Assembly (NCBI RefSeq): GCF_001940565.1
Contig: NZ_LTDM01000008.1
Span: forward strand, 1-55,099
Direction of reading: 5' to 3'
Source: Tissierella creatinophila DSM 6911
GTDB lineage: Bacteria > Bacillota > Clostridia > Tissierellales > Tissierellaceae
DNA: 55,099 nucleotides
Every line of letters starts with the position of its first letter. Within the stretch, counting starts at the first letter, position 1. Position numbers and translations under genes: made by a program. Under the pieces are notes generated by a model. It was not told the DNA's origin. It made no database searches and saw only the letters and a list, made by a program, of their open reading frames with translations. This document shows, piece after piece, positions 6,839 through 17,607 of this stretch.

Positions 6839-7949
6839 ATTCTAAAAAGTCTTTTAATTTTTTGCTTCTGCTTGGGTGACGAAGTTTGCGGAGCGCTTTT
6901 GCTTCAATTTGTCTAATTCTCTCTCTTGTTACATCAAATTCTTTACCTACCTCTTCAAGTGTTCTTGCTCTACCATCATCTAATCCAAATCGTAATCTTA
7001 AAACTTTTTGTTCTCTTGTGGTAAGTCCATCAAGTACTTGTATAAGTTGTTCTCTTAACATGGTAAAGTTAGCAGCTTCAGCAGGAGATAGTATATCTTC
7101 ATCTGGAATAAAATCTCCTAAATGACTATCTTCCTCTTCTCCTATTGGAGTTTCTAAAGACACTGGTTCTTGAGCTATTTTCATGATTTCTCTTACCTTT
7201 TCTACATCTAAGCTCATTTCTTTAGCAATTTCTTCAGGAAGAGGATCTCTTCCTAGTTCTTGTACAAGTTGTCTTTGTATTCTTACAAGCTTATTTATAG
7301 TTTCTACCATATGAACAGGTATCCTAATAGTCCTAGCTTGATCGGCTATTGCTCTTGTTATAGCCTGTCTAATCCACCAAGTTGCATAGGTACTAAATTT
7401 AAATCCCTTTTTATATTCAAACTTTTCTACCGCTTTCATAAGTCCTAAATTGCCTTCTTGTATAAGATCTAAAAAAAGCATACCTCTTCCCACGTATCTT
7501 TTTGCAATACTTACTACTAATCTTAAATTGGCTTCAGCCAACTCTTTTTTAGCTAATTCATCTCCATTTTCCATTCTTTGAGCTAAATTTACTTCTTCTA
7601 ATCCAGTTAGTAGTGGTATCTTACCTATTTCCTTTAAGTACATCCTTACAGGATCATCTACACTTACTCCCTTTGGAACTGATAGATTTTCAATTTTTTC
7701 AATCTTTTCATCTTCAATCATTTCTTCATTATCTATAAGTAAATCTTCATCTTTTTCTCCAAGTATTTCAATTCCTAGGTCTTCTAAATGTTCATAAACT
7801 TTATCTATATCCTCAGTTTCTAGTTCAACACTCTCTAAGGTATCCATTAGCTCTTTATATGTCAAATTGCCCTTTTTCTTTCCCTTGGTTGTTAACACTT
7901 TTAGTAAAGCTTTTAATTCATTTACTTCTTTATTATTTGTATCTTTCAC
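6837..7949 (-). CDS. rpoD: Primary RNA polymerase sigma factor (sigma 70 / SigA)
   Basis: The 370-residue protein has all primary sigma regions: a short region 1.1, region 1.2 from [11 protein letters not shown] (99), region 2 (about 140-210) with [11 protein letters not shown] and the -10 reading helix around [10 protein letters not shown], region 3, and a region 4 helix-turn-helix (about 331-356, [19 protein letters not shown]). It directs housekeeping transcription. It follows dnaG with an 11-base gap, recalling the Gram-positive dnaG-sigA operon. A strong terminator sits at its end. Confidence 0.98.
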   Translation of the reverse strand: MKDTNNKEVNELKALLKVLTTKGKKKGNLTYKELMDTLESVELETEDIDKVYEHLEDLGIEILGEKDEDLLIDNEEMIEDEKIEKIENLSVPKGVSVDDPVRMYLKEIGKIPLLTGLEEVNLAQRMENGDELAKKELAEANLRLVVSIAKRYVGRGMLFLDLIQEGNLGLMKAVEKFEYKKGFKFSTYATWWIRQAITRAIADQARTIRIPVHMVETINKLVRIQRQLVQELGRDPLPEEIAKEMSLDVEKVREIMKIAQEPVSLETPIGEEEDSHLGDFIPDEDILSPAEAANFTMLREQLIQVLDGLTTREQKVLRLRFGLDDGRARTLEEVGKEFDVTRERIRQIEAKALRKLRHPSRSKKLKDFLE

Positions 7950-7960
7950 TATTGTACCTC

Positions 7961-9772
7961 CTACTCATATCTAATAGATTTAATTTCCTTATTCAAATTG
8001 GTTAATTCTATACAAAGCTCTTTAAAATGAACTCTATCTAATTCCATCTTTTGGGCATCTTCTTCAAGCTCTTTAATAGCCTTAATGGTTTTTTTTCTTT
8101 TTTCTTCTAAATTATTTAAAATTAAAGTATTTGTTAAATCATCAATTACTTTCTCTATGTTTGTAGGTTTATATTCTAAAGAATCTTTTTTTAATTCTTT
8201 TATTATATTTTCATTTACACCTATATTTAAAGCTTCTTTTATTAAATCATCTATAGATAAAATATCTGTATTTTCATATTTAGTTTTTATTATATTATAT
8301 ATTTTTCTACATGCCAAATTTGAAAAGCTCTCTTCTAAAATCTTGTCTCTGATAATATAAAAATATTCTTTATCAATTATCATAAGCTTTATAAGATCGA
8401 TCTCTGCTTTTATATGAGCAGATTGGATTCTAGAATTTATGTTTTCTCTATTAGGCTTTTCTATTTTAGTATTTTCTTTTTTATTATTAAAATTATTATA
8501 ATAATTACCCCTAACTTCTTTTTCAATTGCTTCTTTAGTTATTCCAGTTTCTTGAGATATCTTTTCTATATAAACATCTTCCTCTATTGGACTTTTTAAA
8601 TCCTTTATGACTTTTGATATCTCTTTTGTAAAAAGAATTTTTTCTTCAAAATTATTTATATTAAACTTCTCTTTATTTAAGATTATCTTATAATCAATTG
8701 GACTTAAGGCTTCTTTTAACAGCCTTTCAAACCTTATCTTTCCCTTGTTTTGTATATAATCATCTGGATCCATACCCTTAGGTAATTGAACTATTTTAGG
8801 CTTTACACCTTCTATAGACATTATATCTATAGCTCTTAAAGTAGCTTTTGTACCAGCTAAATCCGAGTCATATGCTATATAAATTTCTTCTCCATATCTT
8901 TTTAAAAGTTTAGCTTGATTAGGTGAAAGGGCTGTTCCAAGACTTGCTACAGCATAATTTATTCCTTTAGCAAAAAGTGCTATTACATCCATATATCCTT
9001 CTACTAAAAGTATGTTTTTTTTATTTGAATATTTTTTAACTAAATTTAGTCCATATAAATTATTTCCTTTATTAAATATAAGACTTTCTTTGGAGTTTAG
9101 ATATTTAGGCATAGTTTCATCTATGACCCTTCCTCCAAAACCTATTATTTGATTATTTCTATCTATTATCGGAAACATTATTCTATTTCTAAATCTATCA
9201 TAATATCCATTATTACCTTTTTTCTTGTTTATTAGACCTATCTTTTCTATTTCTCCACTTACGTATCCTTTAGATTTTAAAAACTTATATAGATTTCCCC
9301 ATTCATCTGGTGCAAAACCTATTCCAAATCTTTTTATTTCACTAAGTTCCATTCCTCTTCTCTTCAAATAATCTAAGGATGTGTTGTTTTTTAAAAGTAG
9401 TTCATGAAAATACCTTCCTGCTTGTCTATTTATTTCATATAATCTTCTTTTTTCTTCTATTTCTTTTGTGTCTACTTCTTTTCCATCTAATTCAATTCCT
9501 AGCTTATCTGCCAAAAACTCTACTGCTTCTTTGAAATCTAAATTTTCTTTTTTCATTATAAAAGTGATACTATCTCCACTTTCACCACATCCAAAACAAT
9601 GAAAAAATTGTTTTGAGCTTGATACTGTAAATGAGGGTGTTTTTTCATTGTGAAAAGGACAAAGACCTACTAAATTAGATCCTGATCTATTTAAAGTTAG
9701 ATAACTTGATATTATATCTACAATATCAGCTCTTTCTTTTATTTGGTCTATTAAATCTTCATTTATATACAT
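7961..9772 (-). CDS. dnaG: DNA primase
   Basis: The 603-residue protein synthesises RNA primers at the replication fork. The N-terminal CHC2 zinc finger has C38, H41, C59 and C62. The TOPRIM core contains [12 protein letters not shown] (catalytic Glu) and [10 protein letters not shown] (DxD). The C-terminal third is the divergent helicase-binding region. I chose the ATG at 9772, which has AAGGTGAT upstream and gives the standard [21 protein letters not shown] start; a longer in-frame reading to 9826 would overlap dgt. It forms an operon with rpoD, linking replication and transcription initiation. Confidence 0.97.
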   Translation of the reverse strand: MYINEDLIDQIKERADIVDIISSYLTLNRSGSNLVGLCPFHNEKTPSFTVSSSKQFFHCFGCGESGDSITFIMKKENLDFKEAVEFLADKLGIELDGKEVDTKEIEEKRRLYEINRQAGRYFHELLLKNNTSLDYLKRRGMELSEIKRFGIGFAPDEWGNLYKFLKSKGYVSGEIEKIGLINKKKGNNGYYDRFRNRIMFPIIDRNNQIIGFGGRVIDETMPKYLNSKESLIFNKGNNLYGLNLVKKYSNKKNILLVEGYMDVIALFAKGINYAVASLGTALSPNQAKLLKRYGEEIYIAYDSDLAGTKATLRAIDIMSIEGVKPKIVQLPKGMDPDDYIQNKGKIRFERLLKEALSPIDYKIILNKEKFNINNFEEKILFTKEISKVIKDLKSPIEEDVYIEKISQETGITKEAIEKEVRGNYYNNFNNKKENTKIEKPNRENINSRIQSAHIKAEIDLIKLMIIDKEYFYIIRDKILEESFSNLACRKIYNIIKTKYENTDILSIDDLIKEALNIGVNENIIKELKKDSLEYKPTNIEKVIDDLTNTLILNNLEEKRKKTIKAIKELEEDAQKMELDRVHFKELCIELTNLNKEIKSIRYE

Positions 9773-9810
9773 TTTAATGTCATCACCTTGATATTCACCT
9801 ACTATTATTT

Positions 9811-10827
9811 TTAATACTTTTCCCACGGTTTAGGCACAAATAGATTCTCAAAGACATGTATTACATAGCGGTCTGTCATTCCTGCTATATAGTCACATAT
9901 CCTATCTTCAAGAGAAGAATTTTCTAAAGAATAAGAATATTGATATTCAAAAGGCATTTCATCAGGACTTTTAAGGTAGAATTTATATAATTCTTTAATT
10001 ATATACTCGGCTTTTTTCTCTTCAGACTTTGCTATATTATTATAATAGACATTTTTAAACATATACTCTCTTAATTTTTCTGTTTTTTCTCCTATTTTAG
10101 GACTCATCTTTACTTCGTTTTTATTTAGACTCATATTTACTATATCAAGAATCATATTATTTATACGAACACCATGAGATGAACCTAAGACTTCTATACA
10201 GTCTTTTGGTAAATTTCTTTCATCTATTATATTAGCTCTAATAGCATCATCTATATCATGATTAATATAAGCAATTCTATCAGATAATTTGACAATTTGT
10301 CCCTCTAAACTCCTACTTGGACATTTTCCAGAATGGTTAATTATACCCTCTCTCACTTCATAAGTCAAGTTCAAGCCCTGTCTATTTTTATTATGTTCTA
10401 AAAAATCTACTACTCTTAAACTTTGCTCATAATGTTTAAAACCACGTGGGTGAAGTTCATTTAATATGGCTTCTCCAGTATGTCCAAAGGGAGTATGCCC
10501 CAAATCATGACCTAAGCTAATAGCTTCTACTAAATCTTCATTTAAATTTAAAGCTCTTGCTATTGTTCTTCCGATTTGAGAAACTTCTAATGTATGAGTA
10601 AGTCTAGTTCGAAAATGATCACCTTCTGGAGAGATAAATACTTGTGTCTTATGCTTTAATCTTCTAAAAGCTTTAGAGTGTATTATTCTATCTCTGTCTC
10701 TTTGGAATTCTGTTCTTATATCACATTTTGCTTCAAATACTTTTCTACCTTTGGAATCAGAAGCAAGAGATGCGAAAGGAGATAGTATTTCTTTTTCTCT
10801 TTGTTCTATTTGTTCTCTGATCTTCAT
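9811..10827 (-). CDS. dgt: Deoxyguanosinetriphosphate triphosphohydrolase-like HD protein
   Basis: The 338-residue protein is an HD-domain dNTP triphosphohydrolase. The metal ligands are visible: H78 (RLTHTLEVSQIGR), H107-D108 (LGHDLGHTPFGHTGE) and the later Asp in SDRIAYINHDIDDA. Such enzymes cleave dNTPs to nucleosides and triphosphate and so influence dNTP pools; substrate preference is unknown here. It lies immediately upstream of dnaG in the same direction, which is absent from the Bacillus arrangement but suits a replication role. Confidence 0.93.
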   Translation of the reverse strand: MKIREQIEQREKEILSPFASLASDSKGRKVFEAKCDIRTEFQRDRDRIIHSKAFRRLKHKTQVFISPEGDHFRTRLTHTLEVSQIGRTIARALNLNEDLVEAISLGHDLGHTPFGHTGEAILNELHPRGFKHYEQSLRVVDFLEHNKNRQGLNLTYEVREGIINHSGKCPSRSLEGQIVKLSDRIAYINHDIDDAIRANIIDERNLPKDCIEVLGSSHGVRINNMILDIVNMSLNKNEVKMSPKIGEKTEKLREYMFKNVYYNNIAKSEEKKAEYIIKELYKFYLKSPDEMPFEYQYSYSLENSSLEDRICDYIAGMTDRYVIHVFENLFVPKPWEKY

Positions 10828-10929
10828 TTTATATTCCTTCTTTCCATAAAAGTATTTTAAAAATAGTCTATATTATATATACTACAAAACATGTTAAATT
10901 CCTTTATCTTTTTAAACTTTCTTTAGAAT

Positions 10930-10965
10930 ATTAAAAGAAGTGTTTATATAAACACTTCTTTTAAT
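10930..10965 (-). terminator. ppsR terminator
   Basis: A perfect 16-bp stem (ATTAAAAGAAGTGTTT and its complement) with ATAT loop begins 3 bases past the ppsR stop codon. The final minus-strand arm ends in a T-rich run. It separates ppsR from dgt. Confidence 0.8.
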
Positions 10966-10968
10966 TTA

Positions 10969-11778
10969 TTAATTAAACATTTCTGCCATATGATTTAAAA
11001 TAATACCTGCGGTCTCTTCAATTGCCCGACTTGAAACATCTATTACTATACAATCTAACTCTTTCATTATCTTCCTGGAATATTCAAGCTCTAAGTTAAT
11101 TCTATCTACATTAGCATAATTAGCTGTAAATCCTAGTCCAAGAGTTTTAAGTCTTTCTGTTCGTATCTCATTTAACTTATAAGGGTTTGCAATAAGTCCT
11201 ATAATTTTATTTTTATCTTTTTCAAATAATTCTTTAGGGGGCATTACTTCAGGTACCAAAGGAACATTTGCTACTTTATAGTTTTTATGTGCTAGATACA
11301 TACTTAAAGGAGTTTTTGATGTTCTAGAAACTCCTACCAAACATATGTCAGCCTTTTTAACTCCACGCGGATCTTTTCCATCATCATATTTTACTGCAAA
11401 TTCTACTGCTTCAACCTTTTTAAAATAATCTTCATCAAGTCTTCTAATTATTCCTGATTCTCTTTTAGGTGAAACGTTTAAAGTGTTTTCCAAGGCAACT
11501 AAAGGAGGAGTCATAATATCTACTGTAGGTATACCCCGTTCTCTTCCTTTTATTTCTATAAAATCTCTGGTTTTTTCAGAAACAGTTGTATATATAATTA
11601 GACTTTTACCTACTTCCGCCTCATCAAATATACCTTTTATTTGATTTTCACTCACAATATAAGGGTATCTTTTAATCTCGTAGTTTTCTGTAAATTGTCT
11701 TACTGCTGCTCTTGCAATTAATTCTCCAGTCTCTCCTATAGAGTCTGATATCACATAAATGGTAAGTTTTCTTTCCAC
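10969..11778 (-). CDS. Pyruvate phosphate dikinase regulatory protein (kinase/phosphorylase, DUF299)
   Basis: The 269-residue protein is the bifunctional ADP-dependent kinase / Pi-dependent phosphorylase that turns pyruvate,phosphate dikinase (or PEP synthase) off and on. It starts with YVISDSIGETGELIARAAV and carries the P-loop GVSRTSKT at 149-156 and NVPLVPEVMPP. The start is GTG at 11778 with GGGGG upstream; an out-of-frame ATG overlaps it. It sits next to a CcpN-like regulator, the same pair that controls gluconeogenic flux in Bacillus (yqfL and ccpN). Confidence 0.95.
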   Translation of the reverse strand: MERKLTIYVISDSIGETGELIARAAVRQFTENYEIKRYPYIVSENQIKGIFDEAEVGKSLIIYTTVSEKTRDFIEIKGRERGIPTVDIMTPPLVALENTLNVSPKRESGIIRRLDEDYFKKVEAVEFAVKYDDGKDPRGVKKADICLVGVSRTSKTPLSMYLAHKNYKVANVPLVPEVMPPKELFEKDKNKIIGLIANPYKLNEIRTERLKTLGLGFTANYANVDRINLELEYSRKIMKELDCIVIDVSSRAIEETAGIILNHMAEMFN

Positions 11779-11789
11779 ATAATTCCCCC

Positions 11790-12425
11790 TTATAAATCTT
11801 CTCCAAGTTCCACAAATAGCCTCGTTATATTTGTCTTAGTAATCCTCCCTATAACATGTAATGCTTTTTCTTTTTTTATTTCTACTACTGGAATGCTATC
11901 TATTTCATTGTCTATCAATTTCTTGGCAGCACTTAGTGCACTTTTATCGGGAGTAGTATATACTATATGAGGCATTCTTGTCATTATTATACTTATTGGA
12001 ACGGTATAAAGGTCTTTTCCACCCATAAGAAATTTAATAATATCTTTTCTAGAAACAACTCCTGATAGTTCTCCATCGTTTGAAAGAAATATAGATCCTA
12101 CATCCTCTACAAACATAGTAACTACTACATCATAAACAAGAGTAGTATCTGCTAAAACAATTGGGACAGAGTAAATTTCTTGCACTAATATATTTTCTAA
12201 TTTAGTATATATATCGTTAAAATTTGTTCTTCCAACATAAAAATAACCAACTCTAGGCTTAGCATCTAAAACTTCTATCATAGTTAAAAGAGCTAAATCA
12301 GTTCTTAAAGTACCTCTAGATAAGTTCAATTTACTTCCTATATCTTCACTAGTAATAGGTTCATTTTTTTTCACGATATCAATAATCTTCTCTTGCCTTT
12401 TACTAAATTGTATTAGACTCACCAC
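11790..12425 (-). CDS. ccpN: CcpN-like transcriptional regulator (HTH plus CBS pair)
   Basis: The 211-residue protein has an N-terminal winged helix-turn-helix (about residues 8-65, KRQEKIIDIVKKNEPITSEDIG, SRGTLRTDLALL) and two CBS domains (about 80-210). CcpN represses gluconeogenic genes in Bacillus; here it precedes the PPDK regulator by 11 bases. The start is unclear: two GTG codons at 12425 and 12422 lie inside the AGGTGGTGA ribosome-binding sequence, while the codon at normal spacing is ATA at 12411-12413, giving a start very like Bacillus CcpN. No ATG is available. Confidence 0.88.
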   Translation of the reverse strand: MVSLIQFSKRQEKIIDIVKKNEPITSEDIGSKLNLSRGTLRTDLALLTMIEVLDAKPRVGYFYVGRTNFNDIYTKLENILVQEIYSVPIVLADTTLVYDVVVTMFVEDVGSIFLSNDGELSGVVSRKDIIKFLMGGKDLYTVPISIIMTRMPHIVYTTPDKSALSAAKKLIDNEIDSIPVVEIKKEKALHVIGRITKTNITRLFVELGEDL

Positions 12426-12447
12426 CTATTTTAAAATATAGTTATTA

Positions 12448-14523
12448 TTAGTTAACTATCACAGATAAGTCACACACCTTGATAATGGTATCATATATCT
12501 TTCTTAATAGTGATAAATGATTATTTTTAATAATTTCATCATCGACCATTATCATTGTATTATCTAAAAAATTATCTATAGGTTCTTTTAAACTAGTCAA
12601 TAAATCTAATGCTTTATCATACTCTTTTTTATCTATAGAATTTAAAGTCTCTTCTTCAATATTATTATAACTATCAAATAATGATATACCATATTCTGAA
12701 AGTAGGTCTCTTTTTACATCACTAGATAATGTATTCTTTGCTAATGTAGCAACTCTATTAAATGCAGTTAGAATTTCAGATGTATCTCTAGTTTTAAGCC
12801 ACTCATTTAATTTATTTGCTTTTATCTTTATATCATAAATATCATCAATCTCATTTTGAGTTACAGAATCAATTATATCATATCTTATTCCCATCTCTAA
12901 AAACATACTTTTTATTCTACCTAAGAAAAACTCATTTATCTCCATTTTGACCTTTTCATAGTCAAAGGTTAATACATTTTCTTCTACTTGAATATATAGT
13001 GCAAACTCTATTAGTTCTTGTAGGGAGAGGTTTAATTTTTTATCTAATATTATCTTTATAATTCCAAGTGCACTTCTTCTAAGTGCAAAAGGATCTTGTG
13101 AGCCAGTAGGATGTATTCCTATTGCAAAAAGCCCAGATATAGAGTCAAGCTTATCTGCTATACTAAGAACAGCTCCTGCAGTAGTAGAAGGAAGTTCATC
13201 TCCAAGCGATCTTGGAAGATATTGCTCAAATATAGCTAAACTTACTATCTCATTTTCTCCTGAAATTGATGCGTATACCATTCCCATCTTACCTTGAAGC
13301 TCTGTAAATTCAGTTACCATTTTAGTTGTAAGATCAGCTTTAGATAAGATAGCCGCTCTTTTAATATTTTTCTTTGTCTCTTCTCCAACTTCTAAGTGTT
13401 CCCCTATTTTTTCACCAAGTTTTGCAATTCTCACACTTTTATCATATAAAGTACCTAATTTTTCTTGGAAAGTAATGTTCTTTAAAGATTCTGTATAGTC
13501 CTCTAAAGGTTTACTTATATCTTCCCTAAAAAAGAATTTAGCATCTTCAAGCCTTGCTCCAAGAACCTTTTCATTTCCTTTAATTACTGTATCTAAATGT
13601 TCATCATTACCATTTCTTACGGTAATAAAATAAGGAAGTAATCTATCTTTAATATCTAGTACTGGAAAATATCTTAAATGTTCTTTCATAGGAGTTACTA
13701 TAACATCCTTAGGAAGATTTAGGTATTCTTCTTTAATTCTACCTATAACTGGAGTAGGATACTCTACTAAATTTGTTACTTCATCTAGTAGGTCTTCATC
13801 TTGAAGAAGTTTTCCACCTTTTTCTTTGGCTAATCTCTCAGCTCCATATTTTATTATTTCTTTTCTTTCATTGTGATTAACTATTACAAAGTTTTTCTTT
13901 AAAACTTCTTCATATTCCTCTACATTTTCTAAAACAATATCAGAATCTCCTAAAAACCTATGACCATTTGTCTTATTTGAAACTCTTATACCTTCAAAAT
14001 CAAATGAAATTATTTTGTCATCAAGCAAAGATACTATCCATCTAATCGGTCTTGCAAATCTAATATCTTTCCCTCCCCATTTCATTGATTTTGGAAAGTT
14101 AATACTCTTTATTAGTTCAGCTACATTTTCTTCTATAATGGTTTCTATATCTTTACTTCTTTTTACTACCTTTGCATAGGCATATTCCTCACCATTATGA
14201 TCTATAAAAGAGATATCTTCTAAATTTACTCCTTGACCTCTCATAAATCCTAAAAGAGCTTTAGAAGGTTCTCCTTCTTCATTAAAAGATATCTTTTTAG
14301 AAGGACCTTTTATATTTTCTATTTTTTCACCTTTATCTTCTTGAAGTCCCCTTATTATAGTAGTTAATCTTCTAGGTGTAGAATAAACTTCTATTTTAGA
14401 AAAGGAGATATTTTCTTCTTTAAAAAGATTTGAAAATTTTTCTTCTAACTGTCTTAAAGTGTCTTTTACATATCTTGCCGGAATTTCTTCTATTCCTATT
14501 TCAAGTAAATAAGTATTATTCAT
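12448..14523 (-). CDS. glyS: Glycine-tRNA ligase beta subunit
   Basis: The 691-residue protein is the beta chain of the bacterial alpha2beta2 glycyl-tRNA synthetase. It opens [14 protein letters not shown], contains [18 protein letters not shown] (about 148-165), the HD-like domain and [13 protein letters not shown], and ends with a tRNA anticodon-binding DALR-like region. The ATG overlaps the glyQ stop by 8 bases, so the subunits are translationally coupled. Length is normal. Confidence 0.98.
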   Translation of the reverse strand: MNNTYLLEIGIEEIPARYVKDTLRQLEEKFSNLFKEENISFSKIEVYSTPRRLTTIIRGLQEDKGEKIENIKGPSKKISFNEEGEPSKALLGFMRGQGVNLEDISFIDHNGEEYAYAKVVKRSKDIETIIEENVAELIKSINFPKSMKWGGKDIRFARPIRWIVSLLDDKIISFDFEGIRVSNKTNGHRFLGDSDIVLENVEEYEEVLKKNFVIVNHNERKEIIKYGAERLAKEKGGKLLQDEDLLDEVTNLVEYPTPVIGRIKEEYLNLPKDVIVTPMKEHLRYFPVLDIKDRLLPYFITVRNGNDEHLDTVIKGNEKVLGARLEDAKFFFREDISKPLEDYTESLKNITFQEKLGTLYDKSVRIAKLGEKIGEHLEVGEETKKNIKRAAILSKADLTTKMVTEFTELQGKMGMVYASISGENEIVSLAIFEQYLPRSLGDELPSTTAGAVLSIADKLDSISGLFAIGIHPTGSQDPFALRRSALGIIKIILDKKLNLSLQELIEFALYIQVEENVLTFDYEKVKMEINEFFLGRIKSMFLEMGIRYDIIDSVTQNEIDDIYDIKIKANKLNEWLKTRDTSEILTAFNRVATLAKNTLSSDVKRDLLSEYGISLFDSYNNIEEETLNSIDKKEYDKALDLLTSLKEPIDNFLDNTMIMVDDEIIKNNHLSLLRKIYDTIIKVCDLSVIVN

Positions 14524-15403
14524 TTACTTCACCTGCTTTCTTTATTAAAGGAAATCCTAATTCTTTTCTTTGTTCTATATATGAAGATGCAGCTACTTTT
14601 GCTAAATCTCTTACTCTTCCAATATATTTTGTTCTCTCCGATACAGAAAGAGCTCCCCTTGCATCTAATACATTGAATACATGTGAACATTTTAAAACAT
14701 AATCATAAGCCGGAAGAACCAGTTTTTCTTTTAAAATTTCTTTAACTTCTTTTTCATATATATTGAAGAGTTGTTTTAGTGTATCTATATTTGCTATTTC
14801 AAAACTATATACTGAGTGTTCATATTCTGCTTTGTTAAATATATCTCCATAAGTTAAGTTTTCGTTCCATCTTATATCAAATACATTTTCTACATCCTGT
14901 AGATACATAGCTATTCTTTCAAGTCCATAAGTAAGCTCTGCAGATTCTAATTCGCAGTTTATACCTCCAACCTGTTGAAAATAAGTAAACTGAGTAATTT
15001 CCATACCATCTAGCCATACTTCCCATCCAAGTCCCCATGCTCCAAGGGTAGGCGCTTCCCAGTTATCTTCTACAAATCTGATATCATGTTTTAAAGGATC
15101 TATTCCTAATACTTTTAGACTATTTAGATATAAATCTTGTATATCTTCTGGGGATGGTTTTATTATAACCTGCATTTGATGGTGTTGATATACTCTATTA
15201 GGATTTTCTCCATATCTTGCATCTGCTGGTCTTCTTGATGGTTCTACATATATTATTTTCCAAGGCTCAGGTCCTAGTGCTCTTAAAAAAGTATGTGGAC
15301 TCATAGTTCCCGCACCCTTTTCTATGTCATAAGGCTCCATAATCGTACATCCTTTTTCGCCCCAATAATCGTATAACTTTAATATCATGTCTTGAAAATA
15401 CAT
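14516..15403 (-). CDS. glyQ: Glycine-tRNA ligase alpha subunit
   Basis: The 295-residue catalytic alpha chain is highly conserved: [21 protein letters not shown], the [20 protein letters not shown] block and the [18 protein letters not shown] block. I moved the start to the ATG at 15403: the upstream in-frame ATG AGG AGG is itself the AGGAGG ribosome binding site, six bases before ATG 15403, and the resulting [14 protein letters not shown] matches family starts. A vegetative-type promoter lies upstream. No T-box leader is visible. Confidence 0.98.
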   Translation of the reverse strand: MYFQDMILKLYDYWGEKGCTIMEPYDIEKGAGTMSPHTFLRALGPEPWKIIYVEPSRRPADARYGENPNRVYQHHQMQVIIKPSPEDIQDLYLNSLKVLGIDPLKHDIRFVEDNWEAPTLGAWGLGWEVWLDGMEITQFTYFQQVGGINCELESAELTYGLERIAMYLQDVENVFDIRWNENLTYGDIFNKAEYEHSVYSFEIANIDTLKQLFNIYEKEVKEILKEKLVLPAYDYVLKCSHVFNVLDARGALSVSERTKYIGRVRDLAKVAASSYIEQRKELGFPLIKKAGEVNE

Positions 15404-15428
15404 AAACATCCTCCTCATTTAGAAAACA

Positions 15429-15459
15429 AAACCTTTCATATTTATCATTATGAAGGTTT
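15429..15459 (-). promoter_or_regulatory. Leader hairpin upstream of glyQ
   Basis: On the minus strand AAACCTTCAT pairs with ATGAAAGGTTT (one bulged A), followed by TTTTGTTTTC. It looks like a terminator but lies between the candidate glyQ promoter and the glyQ start, so it may act as a leader attenuator. Confidence 0.4.
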
Positions 15460-15495
15460 AATTCTCACGTATCCTTATTAAACTTTTCTTTTTAT

Positions 15496-15524
15496 AATTT
15501 AACAAATTATTTACTATATGTCAA
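15496..15524 (-). promoter_or_regulatory. Candidate sigma-A promoter for glyQS
   Basis: TTGACA (complement of 15519-15524), a 17-base spacer, then TAAATT (complement of 15496-15501). The consensus -35 is perfect and the -10 matches at 4 of 6. It would give a leader of about 85 nt. Confidence 0.55.
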
Positions 15525-15543
15525 TATTGTATCATTTTAAATC

Positions 15544-16290
15544 CTAATTCTCTAGTATCATATCTATCATTTTAAAGCTATTAAATTCTTTTCTATCAAT
15601 ATTAAATAGTATATATCTTTCCAAAAGAGATTGCATTGATTTTAAAGTTTTTAAGGAAATATTGATATTTTCCAACTCTTCAAATGGTATATAAAGCAGT
15701 TCTATCATTGCCTTATATATATGCTTATTTATATAAATAGAACTCATATCCTTAGAAAAACAACTACTACAGATAATCCCACCTTCTATATTACTCCATC
15801 TTATATCTGATATAGGTGTTTTATTACAACTAACACAAGTGTTAAGATGAGGCTTGTATCCAATAAATGAAACAAATTTCAATTGAAATGCTACGATGAA
15901 CTTTAAAAACCCATCATTTAATTCTGATAGTATTTTAAGACTTTTTTCTAAAAGTAAAAATAAAGTTAAATTTTCCTCTTCTTCCGGAGAAGACTTTTCT
16001 ATTAACTCTAAAATATAGGATCCATACACAAATCTTTCAACGTTTTCTCTCATATTATAAAAGGATTCTATTATATTACCTTGATTTAAATAATAAAAGG
16101 TTTGTCCCTTTTTTAATATATATTCATTGTAGGAAAAAACCTGAGTACTGCCCATAAGCCTAGAGTTTGCTTTATAAGCTCCCTTTGCCATAACAGGAAT
16201 TTTCCCTAGATTCTTTGTATATATATTTAATATCTTACTGGTATCTTTAAATCGCATTTCACTTAATACGATTCCTTCTGTTTTTATCAT
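15544..16290 (-). CDS. recO: DNA repair protein RecO
   Basis: The 248-residue protein has an N-terminal OB fold (residues 1-80, starting MIKTEGIVLSEMRFKDTSKIL) and a helical C-terminal domain with a four-cysteine zinc site (CVSCNKT and CSSCF, about residues 147-180). RecO helps load RecA at gaps in the RecFOR pathway. It lies 9 bases downstream of era, as in other Firmicutes. Confidence 0.95.
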   Translation of the reverse strand: MIKTEGIVLSEMRFKDTSKILNIYTKNLGKIPVMAKGAYKANSRLMGSTQVFSYNEYILKKGQTFYYLNQGNIIESFYNMRENVERFVYGSYILELIEKSSPEEEENLTLFLLLEKSLKILSELNDGFLKFIVAFQLKFVSFIGYKPHLNTCVSCNKTPISDIRWSNIEGGIICSSCFSKDMSSIYINKHIYKAMIELLYIPFEELENINISLKTLKSMQSLLERYILFNIDRKEFNSFKMIDMILEN

Positions 16291-16299
16291 ATTTCATAC

Positions 16300-17184
16300 C
16301 TATTTATATCCAAAATATTTAACCTTATTGACTTTATCTCTCCAGTTTTTTTCTACTTTTACCCAAAGTTGAAGATTTATTTTAGTGCCCATAAGTCTTT
16401 CTATGTCTTCTCTGGCGCTCTGTCCTATTTGTTTTAACATTTGTCCTTTTTTACCTATTACTATGCCTTTGTGAGACTCTTTTTCAGTATATATAGTTGC
16501 AAATACATCTATTAATTCACCATCTTTTCTAGTCTTTACATCATCTATATTTACATATATACCATGGGGAACCTCTTCGTTTAAATTTATTAAAGCTTTT
16601 TCTCTTATAAGTTCTGAAATTATAAATCTTTCAGGTTGATCTGTTATCATATCCTCAGGGAAATATTGAGGTCCTTCTGGTATTAGTGACTTTAAAACTT
16701 CTACATACTTTTCTACATTATCATTATTTAATGCAGAAATCGGGATAATTTCTTTGAAAATATTCATCTTATTATATTTATTTATAAGCTTGGCTATATC
16801 TTCTTTTTCCATCTTATCAATCTTATTTATCAGTAAAACTATAGGAGTATCTATTTCTTTTAATATATTTAAGATATAGCTATCTAAACTTCCGATATCC
16901 ATACTTTCATCTACCATAAAAGTAACTACATCTACTTCTCCAAGTGTACTTTTAGATACTTTTAACATGTATTCTCCCAGTTTGTTCTTTGGCATTTGCA
17001 TACCAGGAGTATCTAAGAATACTAATTGAAAATCATCTCCTGTATATACAAGTTGTATTTTATTTCTAGTGGTTTGAGGTCTATCTGATATTATAGATAT
17101 CTTTTCACCTATTACTTCATTTAAAAGGGTGGACTTCCCTACATTTGGTCTTCCTATAACACTTATAAATCCTGATTTATACAT
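16300..17184 (-). CDS. era: GTPase Era
   Basis: The 294-residue protein assists 30S subunit maturation by binding the 16S rRNA 3' end. The G domain carries G1 GRPNVGKST, switch-region PQTTRNKI, G3 DTPGMQ, and G4 NKID; a C-terminal KH domain has VIGKKGQMLKQIG (about 255-267). The ATG at 17184 is preferred because GGAAGTGA is at good spacing; a GTG at 17196 sits within that site. It overlaps the end of cdd by 8 bases. Confidence 0.97.
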   Translation of the reverse strand: MYKSGFISVIGRPNVGKSTLLNEVIGEKISIISDRPQTTRNKIQLVYTGDDFQLVFLDTPGMQMPKNKLGEYMLKVSKSTLGEVDVVTFMVDESMDIGSLDSYILNILKEIDTPIVLLINKIDKMEKEDIAKLINKYNKMNIFKEIIPISALNNDNVEKYVEVLKSLIPEGPQYFPEDMITDQPERFIISELIREKALINLNEEVPHGIYVNIDDVKTRKDGELIDVFATIYTEKESHKGIVIGKKGQMLKQIGQSAREDIERLMGTKINLQLWVKVEKNWRDKVNKVKYFGYK

Positions 17185-17593
17185 CTTTTTTATCACTTCC
17201 TATTTTTTTTAGATCTTCTGGCCCGAAACTATGTGGAAGAAGATCTTCTAGAGTGTATTCCTTATATTCATCTTCAGATTTTGCAATTATAATCTTTGCA
17301 TCTTTACCAAATTCTCTTATTACTTGTCTACAAACCCCACATGGATAAGTAAATCCTCCATCTCCCACAATCGCAATTTTTTTTATTTTTTTACTTCCTT
17401 CTGAAACCGCTTTAAATATAGCCGTCCTTTCTGCACAAATAGTTGGAGAATATGATGCTATCTCTATATTGCAACCACTATATAACTTTTCATCTTCTGT
17501 AAGAATAGCTGCCCCAACATGAAAATTTGAATAAGGTACATAAGCTTTTTCTTTAACTTCTAATGCTTTTTTTATGAGCGTTTTTTCATCCAT
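17177..17593 (-). CDS. cdd: Cytidine deaminase
   Basis: The 138-residue protein is a homotetrameric-type cytidine deaminase in pyrimidine salvage. The zinc ligands and catalytic Glu are visible as C53-A-E55 and C85-x-x-C88, and the N-terminus has PYSNFHVGAA. The neighbourhood cdd-era-recO is a widely conserved Firmicutes arrangement. Confidence 0.97.
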   Translation of the reverse strand: MDEKTLIKKALEVKEKAYVPYSNFHVGAAILTEDEKLYSGCNIEIASYSPTICAERTAIFKAVSEGSKKIKKIAIVGDGGFTYPCGVCRQVIREFGKDAKIIIAKSEDEYKEYTLEDLLPHSFGPEDLKKIGSDKKDV

Positions 17594-17607
17594 TTTAATG
17601 CCTCCAA

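Noticed and set aside
15404-15543. T-box riboswitch before glyQ
   Set aside because: The leader from the candidate promoter is too short, and no T-box consensus sequence or specifier stem is visible.
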